DNA of 5,419 bases. Origin: an uncultured Chloroflexota bacterium. GTDB lineage: Bacteria; Chloroflexota; Dehalococcoidia; CAUJGQ01. The notes below the pieces were generated by a model. The model was not told the DNA's origin. It ran no database searches and saw only the letters and a program-made list of their open reading frames with translations. Below are positions 1 through 5,047 of the stretch, piece by piece. The DNA is taken from the NCBI GenBank assembly GCA_937879875.1, contig CALFMN010000195.1, positions 1-5,419 of the forward strand. The letters are read 5' to 3'. A program made the position numbers and the translations under genes. Every line of letters starts with the position of its first letter. Positions within the stretch are counted from its first letter, which is position 1.

Positions 1-40
1 CGTAAGATCGTCGGCAGCGTCAGATGTGTATAAGAGACAG
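1..40 (+). other. Illumina Nextera adapter with partial i5 index (non-genomic)
   Basis: Bases 8-21 (TCGTCGGCAGCGTC) are the Nextera read-1 adapter arm. Bases 22-40 (AGATGTGTATAAGAGACAG) are the 19-bp Tn5 mosaic end used in tagmentation libraries. Bases 1-7 (CGTAAGA) match the last seven bases of the Nextera i5 index N517/S517 (GCGTAAGA) as I remember it. The order index-adapter-mosaic end is exactly that of a library molecule, so this is untrimmed sequencing adapter at a contig end, not a transposon. Genomic sequence begins at about base 41. Any reading frame starting in this block, for example one whose protein begins MCIRDR, is an artefact. Confidence 0.98.
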
Positions 41-41
41 G

Positions 42-1310
42 GGGATGGGGGCCGGCCGCGGCAAGCACTTCGGCGTTGTGCTCGCCGCGGCGCGGCGCGG
101 GCCGCTGGTACCGGATCGGCGTGGCGCTGAAGCGGGCAAACGGGCCGGGATAGAGGGCAGTCGCGGCCCCCTCCCCTGCCCCATCGCGATGGGGCAGGGA
201 GATCTCGCTTCTAATCCCTGTTCCCTGTTCCCTGATTCCTATCGCCCCGGCCGCTGGCTGCCAGTAGTGACGCGCGGTGAGCTGCTCCGAATGGAGCACA
301 TCCGCCATGGTGCTGACGGGCACGATCAGGAGCTTGCGTCGCATACCTTCCGCGAACAGCTCGGCTTTCGTGTGCGCCAGGGCGAAGCGGCCCAGTGCCT
401 GCTGGCAGCGCTCCAGCTCGCTCATCGGCTCCTCGCCCGACATAAGCTGTACGGCGTAGTTCCACCAATCCTTGTCGCGCGTGGCCGCGTCGATAAAGCC
501 TTCCTCGTAGACCCATTCCATCAGCCGCCGCGTGAAGCCGCCGAAGGCCGTACCGAACAGAAAGGTGATCGAGACGTGGCCGTCCTTGCAGGGGAAGATG
601 AAGCGCAGCAGCACCGGGCCGAGCTTGACGCCGCCGCCGACGCGCAGCACCGGGTGTTCGCCCCAGCCGTCTTGCAGGATCATCGACATCGTCGCCATCG
701 CTGCGGCCGTCTGCGCGGAGACGTCCACGTGCTGGCCGACGCCGTCGCGCTCGCGGGCAGCATGCGCGATCAGCGCGTTGACCGCGGCCTCGGCGCCGGC
801 GTGCAGGAAGGCCTGCGGCACGGTGCAGCGCACCGGCGCGCGGTCATCGTCGCCGGTCAGCAACAGGGCGCCCGAGGCGGCATAGGCGGTCAGGTCCGTC
901 GCCGCCCAGCCGGCCTTCGGTCCCGTCTGCCCGAACGGCGTGATCGAGACCATCACCAGCCGCGGGTTGATCTCCGCCAGCGCCGCGTAGCCAAGTCCGA
1001 GCCCATCGAGATAGCCGGGAGCGAACGACTCGATCAGAAAGCCGGCGCCGCGCACCAGTTCGCGCAGCCGCTGCTGGCCCGCCGAACTCTCAATGTCGAG
1101 CGTGATGCCGCGCTTGTTGCGGGCGTAGGCGCGCCAGAAGAGGCTGTCTTCGGGATCGTCGCTGTCGCCGGCAAACGGGCCGACGCGCCGCGCCGGAGAG
1201 CCGCCGGGCGGCTCGATCGCGATCACGTCGGCGCCGAGGTCGGCGAGCACCTGGCCGCACAAAATCCCGCGCTCGTCGGTAAGGTCCAGCACCCGGTACG
1301 GTCCCAGCAT
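42..1310 (-). CDS. CaiB/BaiF family (class III) CoA-transferase, C-terminal end missing
   Basis: Class III CoA-transferases move CoA between an acyl-CoA and a free acid in the cytoplasm. The specific acids cannot be told from this sequence. The ATG at 1308-1310 follows GGAGG (1317-1321) at a 6-nt spacing. The frame is open to the contig edge, giving 423 residues; the last 15-25 residues and the stop are probably lost. Family marks seen: N-terminal VLDLTDERG and VLADLGADVIAIEPP (about 7-35), RNKRGITLDI (64-73), ITPFGQTGP (123-131), LTAYAASG (140-147), GVGQHVDVSAQ (190-200), and the C-terminal YPGPFARFSATP (387-398) and GEHNAEVL (409-416). Two oddities: Thr201 sits where family members usually have the catalytic Asp or a Glu, and residues about 355-384 are an in-frame insertion encoded by repeat DNA (174-239) in place of the usual short HPELG-type segment. 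The family call is firm; the substrate is unknown. Confidence 0.93.
174..199. repeat. 26-bp perfect palindrome inside the CoA-transferase gene
   Basis: CCCTGCCCCATCG (174-186) is followed directly by its exact reverse complement (187-199). It is followed by AGAT, so the right flank reads AGGGAGAT, the same as at the intergenic hairpin 1634-1654. It lies inside the CoA-transferase reading frame, encoding about LPHRDGAG, in a stretch that does not resemble other family members. I read it as a dispersed palindromic repeat carried in frame. Confidence 0.8.
212..239. repeat. Four tandem heptamers inside the CoA-transferase gene
   Basis: On the plus strand the units are TAATCCC, TGTTCCC, TGTTCCC and TGATTCC. 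The two middle units are identical and the outer two differ from them by two or three bases each. Read on the minus strand they encode the atypical peptide GIREQGTGIR of the CoA-transferase. A 7-bp period would shift the frame one base per unit, so each copy-number change would alter the frame. The downstream motifs YPGPFARFSATP and GEHNAEVL are nevertheless in frame. The heptamers lie 12 nt from the 26-bp palindrome and are probably part of the same inserted element. Confidence 0.75.
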
Positions 1311-1327
1311 CGCGCCCCTCCCGCGCA

Positions 1328-1352
1328 GCGTGTGCCGAACAATAGCACACGC
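1328..1352. promoter_or_regulatory. Inverted repeat upstream of the CoA-transferase, possible operator
   Basis: GCGTGTGC (1328-1335) and GCACACGC (1345-1352) form a perfect 8-bp inverted repeat around a 9-nt centre that is the most AT-rich spot nearby. On the minus strand the centre contains TATTGT, which could serve as a -10 element. The repeat ends 17 nt upstream of the CoA-transferase ATG, on its 5' side. The position suits a repressor site or an mRNA leader hairpin. No -35 element is convincing, so the role is inferred. Confidence 0.4.
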
Positions 1353-1401
1353 GCCGCGGGCGCGTCAGGCGGAGCACACGCGCTGAAGGCGCGTCAGGCG
1401 A
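1344..1401. repeat. 29-bp tandem direct repeat, two copies
   Basis: Copy 1 is 1344-1372 and copy 2 is 1373-1401. Both begin AGCACACGCGC and both carry GGCGCGTCAGGCG near the end. They match at 25 of 29 positions; the differences are at unit positions 12, 14, 15 and 29. Copy 1 includes the right arm of the inverted repeat at 1328-1352, so the duplication has copied half of that site. It lies in the presumed promoter region of the CoA-transferase gene. Confidence 0.8.
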
Positions 1402-1481
1402 CCGACAATCCTCGACTGGCAGCGGCGTGGTTGTGTGGAGAGCGTTGCGAGCGGCAAAGGGCTGGCGGGGCGCCTAACCCT

Positions 1482-1501
1482 GCTTTGCCTGACGGCAAAG
1501 C
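1482..1501. repeat. Hairpin, 8-bp stem
   Basis: GCTTTGCC (1482-1489), loop TGAC, GGCAAAGC (1494-1501). One base separates it from the next hairpin (1503-1527). An additional GGCAAAG at 1453-1459 could pair with the left arm instead, so two structures compete. It lies 3' of the phosphoesterase stop on that gene's strand and has no T tract. Confidence 0.6.
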
Positions 1502-1502
1502 T

Positions 1503-1527
1503 GTCCCTTCCCGAGACGGGAAGGGAC
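1503..1527. repeat. GC-rich palindrome, 11-bp stem, family copy A
   Basis: GTCCCTTCCCG (1503-1513), loop AGA, CGGGAAGGGAC (1517-1527). The core CCCTTCCCG/CGGGAAGGG is identical to that of the copy at 1634-1654, while the loops differ (AGA against TGT) and the flanks differ. This is a dispersed repeat and a strong stem in RNA on either strand. Confidence 0.75.
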
Positions 1528-1633
1528 TTCTGGAGCGCTCCCAGCGTCGTGCGACGGCGGCGGGGTCGTGGTGTCCTTGTGGGAATCAGGCGGTGGGTTG
1601 GTCTCCCACCCGCTCGCGTGTCCTCCACCCGAA

Positions 1634-1654
1634 CCCTTCCCGTGTCGGGAAGGG
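1634..1654. repeat. GC-rich palindrome, 9-bp stem, family copy B; possible 3' stem of the phosphoesterase mRNA
   Basis: CCCTTCCCG (1634-1642), loop TGT, CGGGAAGGG (1646-1654). On the minus strand it begins 51 nt after the phosphoesterase stop codon and is the first strong stem downstream of it. It could block 3' decay or end transcription with Rho, but there is no U-rich tail, so I do not call it an intrinsic terminator. The AGGGAGAT to its right is shared with the palindrome inside the CoA-transferase gene. Confidence 0.7.
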
Positions 1655-1705
1655 AGATGCGGCTTCGCCGGGCAGATCCAGAGCCTTGTGCTCAGCAGCG
1701 CGGCC

Positions 1706-3163
1706 TCAGTCATCGTCGTCGGCCGGCTGGCGGGTCGTTGAAGGCGGCGGCGGGCCGCTGCGGTTGGTGGGCAGCAGCAGCGGCGGCTGCGGCGGCTGGG
1801 TGAAGTCGAAGTCCGCCATCAGATCGCCGAGGATCGGCTCGTTCTCGCGCACCGAGGGCCGCGGGTCCGGGCGCCCGTCGTTCGCCGGATCAAGCCGCTG
1901 GCTGCCGAGGAAGGTATCCTCAATGAACTTCAGGTAGGCGTCGAAGCTCAACGTCTGGTGGTCGATGTAGCCCTGCCGCGCATAGGGGCTGATCACGAGG
2001 GCGGGCACGCGCAGGCCGTAGCCGTTTTGGTCCACGACCGGCGGCGTCACATGGTCGTAGAAGCCGCCCCAGTCGTCCCAGGTCAGGAAGATGGCGGTGC
2101 TGTTCCAGTCCGGCCCCTGCATCACCGCGTTGATCAGGCTGGTGACGTACGCCTGGCCGGTGCTGACCAGCGAGGGCGGATGCTCGCTGTCGGCGCCGTT
2201 CGGCACAACCCACGAGACGGCGGGCAAGGTGCCGTTGGCGGCAGCAGTGTAAAAGTTGCCCACCGGCTGCACATTACCCACTTCATTATCCTGCTGCACC
2301 GTCTCGAACCAGGGCAGCGGGTTCCAGATGCCCGGCACGCTCACTCGCTGCTGGCGCGCCGGGCAGGCCATCGCGTCGTTGGCGCAGTCTGGCTCGTTGC
2401 CTTCGTCCAGGTAGTAGTCCCAGCTCACGCCGGCGTTGTGCAGCAGGTAGGTGATGTCGGTCCAGGAGTAGCGCGGCTGCTGCAGGCCGGTGCGTTGGTT
2501 CGCACGCGCCTGCAAGAACGCGGCGCCGCCGGGCGTTTGCAGTTGGTTGGTGCAGCTCATCGGGTCGCCGCTGGCACAGCGCGCCGACCAGGCTGAGACG
2601 GTGAAGAGGTGCGCCGGCAGGCTCCAACTGGCGTTCGGCTCGAACATGCGGTCCTGCAAGACGAAGTTCTGCGCGTAGGCCCAGTAGTTGGGGATCTCGC
2701 GGGCGTCGTGGTAGCCCATCACGTCGGGCATCGAGCCGCCCTCGGTGCAGGCCGGGTTGTTGGTGGCGTGGCACGACTGCCGGCGGCCGGCCTGCTGCTG
2801 AGCGATGAAGCCGTCCAGCTTACCGCCGTCGATGTCGGCCTGAGCGCTCGCGGCGCCGTGCGGCCCGCCGGCGTTCTGGTCGTTCGGATCGTGATAGGGC
2901 GCCACGCAGGCGCCGCTCGCGGGATCGGGGACGCAGACGCTGGGTACGCCGTTTTGCATGGGAATGCCGTCGGCGCCGGGATAGGTGCCGAAATAGGAGT
3001 CGAACGAGCGGTTCTCCTGCATGATCACGATCACATGCTGGATCGGGGACGCCTGCGCGGCCGCCGGGTGGACGGAGCCGGCGCGGGCGCCGCCGGCCGC
3101 GAGCAGGGCCGAGACGGCGGTGATCAGCGCGAGCTTGAGCGAACGTCCGGCAGACAGCGCCAT
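1706..3163 (-). CDS. Secreted phosphoesterase (phospholipase C / acid phosphatase AcpA superfamily)
   Basis: The family (PF04185 type) hydrolyses phosphate esters such as phospholipid head groups or phosphomonoesters outside the cytoplasm. The 485-aa protein has a Sec-type signal peptide: basic start MALSAGRSLK, hydrophobic LALITAVSALLAAGG, and a likely cut after ARA (about residue 28). There is no twin-arginine motif. Core motifs: HVIVIMQENRSFDSYFG (43-59), DRMFEPNASWSLPAHLFTVS (171-190), SEHPP (326-330), TWDDWGGFYDHVTPP (361-375), RVPALVISPYARQGYIDH (385-402) and FIEDTFLG (413-420). By comparison with AcpA, Glu50-Asn51, a Ser near 179-181, His328 and Asp363-Asp364 should form the metal/active site; all are present. 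Eight or more Cys suggest disulfides. The tail is Pro-rich and ends ADDDD. The chosen ATG has GGAGG 6 nt upstream; an in-frame extension to 3391 lacks protein-like sequence. Substrate is unresolved. Confidence 0.94.
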   Translation of the reverse strand: MALSAGRSLKLALITAVSALLAAGGARAGSVHPAAAQASPIQHVIVIMQENRSFDSYFGTYPGADGIPMQNGVPSVCVPDPASGACVAPYHDPNDQNAGGPHGAASAQADIDGGKLDGFIAQQQAGRRQSCHATNNPACTEGGSMPDVMGYHDAREIPNYWAYAQNFVLQDRMFEPNASWSLPAHLFTVSAWSARCASGDPMSCTNQLQTPGGAAFLQARANQRTGLQQPRYSWTDITYLLHNAGVSWDYYLDEGNEPDCANDAMACPARQQRVSVPGIWNPLPWFETVQQDNEVGNVQPVGNFYTAAANGTLPAVSWVVPNGADSEHPPSLVSTGQAYVTSLINAVMQGPDWNSTAIFLTWDDWGGFYDHVTPPVVDQNGYGLRVPALVISPYARQGYIDHQTLSFDAYLKFIEDTFLGSQRLDPANDGRPDPRPSVRENEPILGDLMADFDFTQPPQPPLLLPTNRSGPPPPSTTRQPADDDD

Positions 3164-3435
3164 CGCGAACCTCCACACGGGCGCAGCCAAACAGTGCGCG
3201 TTCACAATATCCGGCATGCCCAACTTGCTAGATCCACGACCTCCAGACGTTTCAGGTTTCATTGGCCAGCGCTGGTTCGCCGCGAGCCAGGGCCGCGCAG
3301 CGCGGGGACAGGGCCGAGTATCGGCCGGTTCGCCGCCAAACAGTCGACGCAGAGGGAGCCCGTCGCCGATACCTGGCGGCCAACAAGCCACGACGCACTG
3401 GCGATAGGGACGAGGAGGACCGACCGCCGGGCCGA
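3164..3435. other. Intergenic region upstream of the phosphoesterase
   Basis: The 272 nt separate the 120-aa membrane protein stop from the phosphoesterase ATG. I see no gene. The region near 3200-3235 is less GC-rich than its surroundings and is the likeliest promoter area for the phosphoesterase, but I find no well-spaced -35/-10 pair. A 10-bp palindrome CCAGCGCTGG (3266-3275) and a small hairpin GGCCGA-GTA-TCGGCC (3312-3326) lie further upstream. The hairpin has no T tract and is a weak terminator candidate for the preceding gene. Confidence 0.6.
3170..3174 (-). promoter_or_regulatory. Shine-Dalgarno deciding the phosphoesterase start
   Basis: GGAGG on the minus strand lies 6 nt from the ATG at 3163. 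It sets the start so that a normal signal peptide is at the N-terminus; the same frame could otherwise start at 3391, adding 76 implausible residues. Confidence 0.8.
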
Positions 3436-3798
3436 TCAGCTTCCGCCGTTCTGCCTGGCCCAGCCGCGCGGTTCGACGCAGGCGATGTTTCCGACGATCT
3501 TCAGAACGCCGGCGTCACGCACCGTGGCTCGAACGCCCTTCGCCGCGCACTCGCACACGGCCGGCCGATCGCGCGGCTCGTCGTGCAGGTGAAAGAGGTT
3601 GCTGATCCCGTTGACCTGGCGATCGCACGCGGCATCAGCCCCGTGTCCACGAACGGCAACGACCGTAGAGACTCCGGTAAGTCTGACGCTGCACGTGCTC
3701 GCTGCGCAGGTGCGCTGGTAGAGCAGCCACCCTCCGATGATGAGGGCAGCAATGAGAATGGCGCGCGCAAACCAGCGCTGCCCGCGAGATCTGCGCAT
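3436..3798 (-). CDS. Small membrane-anchored Cys-containing protein, function unknown
   Basis: This 120-aa protein has a basic N-terminus (MRRSRGQRWFAR), one membrane segment (about 13-27, AILIAALIIGGWLLY) and then an outside domain of about 90 residues with six Cys (31, 36, 58, 82, 84, 107). The positive-inside pattern places the C-terminal part outside the membrane. The region RATVRDAGVLKIVGNIACVE (90-109) recalls short exported proteins of Chloroflexota ending in a VRD.G...G...C motif; this is from memory and gives no function. It starts 19 nt after the stop of the 84-aa membrane gene. It has only AGGCGG touching the ATG and a GAGG 16 nt away, so it is probably translated by coupling to that gene. 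It may be a lone tethered domain or a partner of the 84-aa protein. Confidence 0.72.
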   Translation of the reverse strand: MRRSRGQRWFARAILIAALIIGGWLLYQRTCAASTCSVRLTGVSTVVAVRGHGADAACDRQVNGISNLFHLHDEPRDRPAVCECAAKGVRATVRDAGVLKIVGNIACVEPRGWARQNGGS

Positions 3799-3817
3799 CC
3801 GCCTGGCGCGGTCTGCC

Positions 3818-4072
3818 TCAGCGCGTGCGCGCCGTGCCGCGCTGCCAGGCAGTGAGCAGGCCGAGCGTCAGGCTGCCGGCCACCAGCGCCTCGACCACGT
3901 CCACCGGCACGAAGCCCCAGCTCAGCGCCAGTTCGCCGCTGATCGCGCTGGCCGCAAGCCCCACCAGCACGCAGAATGCGATCAGCGCCGCGATGCGCAG
4001 CCGGCCTGCCGTCAGCCGCAGCACGCCCGCGCCCACCGCCGCACCCGCCACCACGGGAAAGATCTCGTTCAC
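3818..4072 (-). CDS. Small integral membrane protein, function unknown
   Basis: The 84-aa protein starts VNEIFPVVAG at a GTG. AGGAGG (4078-4083) sits 5 nt upstream, which favours this start over an ATG at 4147 that would add 25 hydrophilic residues. It has two clear membrane segments, about 27-45 (IAALIAFCVLVGLAASAIS) and 56-75 (PVDVVEALVAGSLTLGLLTA), and a weaker hydrophobic stretch at 5-18. The short loop between the two clear segments contains GELALSWGF. The tail WQRGTARTR is basic, so it is probably inside. I do not recognise a family. It is the first gene of a likely two-gene unit with the 120-aa membrane-anchored protein and diverges from the lipoprotein gene. Confidence 0.72.
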   Translation of the reverse strand: MNEIFPVVAGAAVGAGVLRLTAGRLRIAALIAFCVLVGLAASAISGELALSWGFVPVDVVEALVAGSLTLGLLTAWQRGTARTR

Positions 4073-4247
4073 CCCGTCCTCCTGCCGCGACCCGACGTCT
4101 GCCGCCGGCTGCGCTTCTGCACCGCATCCTACGCCGAGCGCCGCCAAATCGGTAGCAGGTTGCCGTCTTGTTGCCGGCGGGCACTTCAGAACAGCCGCGA
4201 ATCTGACGAAAGCTAGAGGGCAAGCGCACTCGCGAGGTGTGGATACG
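4073..4247. promoter_or_regulatory. Divergent promoter region
   Basis: This 175-nt gap separates the 84-aa membrane gene (minus) from the lipoprotein gene (plus), so it must serve both unless transcription enters from outside. TTGCCG occurs twice on the plus strand, at 4160-4165 and 4171-4176, eleven bases apart, which is one helical turn. It could be a repeated activator site or alternative -35 boxes, but no matching -10 is convincing. On the minus strand a TAGGAT-like hexamer (about 4127-4132) could be a -10 for the 84-aa gene. All of this is tentative. Confidence 0.4.
4078..4083 (-). promoter_or_regulatory. Shine-Dalgarno deciding a GTG start
   Basis: AGGAGG on the minus strand is 5 nt from the GTG at 4072. 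It is the strongest ribosome site in the window and fixes the 84-aa start in place of the upstream ATG at 4147. Confidence 0.75.
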
Positions 4248-5006
4248 ATGCTGCAAAGAACGCCCGATCTCTATCATCGCTTCGCTGCACTGGCGGTCAG
4301 CGGTGCTGCCTGCCTTGTGTTGGCGGCGTGTGGCAGCACGAGAAGTGGGAGCGGCTTCAGCACGGTGACGAGCGAGATCGGTGTGGCCACGGCCACAGCA
4401 GCCACCGCCGCGCAGGTTGCATCGCGCACGCCGCCGCCGACCTTCACCGCGAGCTGGCTGCGCGGCGCGACCCCGGCGTCGATCTTTCCCAGCCCTGCCG
4501 CCGTGGCAGACGCCGCCCCCGCGGCCGTACCCACTGGTTGGAAGCAGTTCACCTCGGATGACGGCGGTTTCAGCGTCTGGATGCCCGGCACACCGAAAGC
4601 CAACTCGCAGACGGTGCAAACGCTGGCCGGTCCGCTCGTGCTGCATACGTATCTGTACGAGGGCACGACGAGCGCCTACTACGCCGGCTACGCCGATTAC
4701 CCGGCCTCGGTGATCGCGAACGCCGATGTGCAGCGCCTGCTGGATGGCGCCCGCGACGGCGCCGTCGCCAACGTGGGCGGCACGCTGCTGAGCGAAAAAG
4801 ACGTGACGATGGCCGGCTTCCCGGCGCGGGAGATCACGATCAAGGCGAAGTCGCAGGACGTGCCGCAGGGCATCGTCATCGTCGCACGCGTCAGCCAGGC
4901 CGACCTACGTCAGTACCAATTGGAGGCGCTGTCCGCGGGCCAGCCGAGCGCCGCCGACAGCGCCCGCTTCGAGGCGTTCTTCGAGTCGTTCAGCGTTACG
5001 CGCTAG
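4248..5006 (+). CDS. Exported lipoprotein with a conserved C-terminal domain, function unknown
   Basis: The 252-aa protein begins MLQRTPDLYHRF and has a hydrophobic segment and a lipobox LAAC (25-28), so Cys28 should be lipid-modified after export. Residues 30-96 are an Ala/Thr/Pro-rich linker. Residues 97-252 form a compact domain: WKQFTSDDGGFSVWMPGTPK (98-117), TLAGPLVLHTYLYEG (125-139), YYAGYADYP (144-152), LLDGARDGAV (164-173), GGTLLSEKDV (177-186), GFPAREITIKA (190-200), and a closing helix FEAFFESFSV (241-250). Similar domains occur in lipoproteins of Chloroflexota and Planctomycetota. I suspect a PsbP/DcrB-like fold, which is inference. GAGG at 4234-4237 lies 10 nt before the ATG; an in-frame GTG at 4239 is an alternative. 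The frame is open back to 3825, but that part has no exported-protein features and is antisense to the 84-aa gene. Confidence 0.88.
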   Translation: MLQRTPDLYHRFAALAVSGAACLVLAACGSTRSGSGFSTVTSEIGVATATAATAAQVASRTPPPTFTASWLRGATPASIFPSPAAVADAAPAAVPTGWKQFTSDDGGFSVWMPGTPKANSQTVQTLAGPLVLHTYLYEGTTSAYYAGYADYPASVIANADVQRLLDGARDGAVANVGGTLLSEKDVTMAGFPAREITIKAKSQDVPQGIVIVARVSQADLRQYQLEALSAGQPSAADSARFEAFFESFSVTR

Positions 5007-5029
5007 GGCGTGTTTGCAACGGCGTGATA

Positions 5030-5047
5030 CGCTGCGGGTCTGCAGCG
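5030..5047 (+). terminator. Weak hairpin after the lipoprotein gene
   Basis: CGCTGC (5030-5035), loop GGGTCT, GCAGCG (5042-5047), starting 24 nt after the TAG stop. It is the only clear stem there. There is no T tract, so intrinsic termination is doubtful. Confidence 0.25.

Larger units (their letters stand above)
1311..1705. other. Intergenic region rich in repeats and hairpins
   Basis: This 395-nt stretch lies between the phosphoesterase stop and the CoA-transferase start, both on the minus strand. It should hold the end of the phosphoesterase transcript and the promoter of the CoA-transferase. It contains an inverted repeat (1328-1352), a 29-bp tandem duplication (1344-1401), three clear hairpins (1482-1501, 1503-1527, 1634-1654) and two short palindromes, GGAGCGCTCC (1532-1541) and CGTCG-TG-CGACG (1545-1556). 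Short frames across it encode proline- and glycine-rich text repeating SRHGKG/SRLGKG where the palindromes fall, so I take the region as non-coding. No hairpin is followed by a T tract on either strand. Confidence 0.75.

Noticed and set aside
22..40. A Tn5 transposon end (mosaic end)
   Set aside because: It is joined to the Nextera adapter arm and index bases in library order, so it is a sequencing reagent and not a natural mobile element.
1344..1401. CRISPR array from the 29-bp repeats
   Set aside because: The two copies are directly adjacent with no spacer, and no cas gene is present.
1482..1654. Intrinsic terminators at the intergenic hairpins
   Set aside because: The stems are strong but none is followed by a run of T on either strand, so I list them as repeats or possible 3' structures only.
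1474..1713. A 79-codon minus-strand frame after the phosphoesterase
   Set aside because: Its repeated peptides (SRHGKG, SRLGKG) come from the palindromes, it overlaps the phosphoesterase stop, and the rest is Pro/Gly-rich. A translated repeat region is the simpler reading.
24..1937. A 637-codon open frame on the plus strand
   Set aside because: It starts inside the sequencing adapter, is antisense to the CoA-transferase and to the phosphoesterase end, crosses the intergenic hairpins, and has Arg/Ala-rich sequence without a motif. It is open only because of high G+C.
3164..3391. N-terminal extension of the phosphoesterase by 76 residues
   Set aside because: A strong GGAGG at the proper distance and a normal signal peptide mark the ATG at 3163; the extension has no protein character.
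3825..4247. Upstream extension of the lipoprotein frame by 141 residues
   Set aside because: It would bury the signal peptide and lipobox in the middle of the protein and is antisense to the 84-aa gene.
3501..4646. A 381-codon open frame on the minus strand
   Set aside because: It overlaps the 120-aa and 84-aa genes in another frame and is antisense to the lipoprotein; its translation is low-complexity Arg/Gly/Ala.
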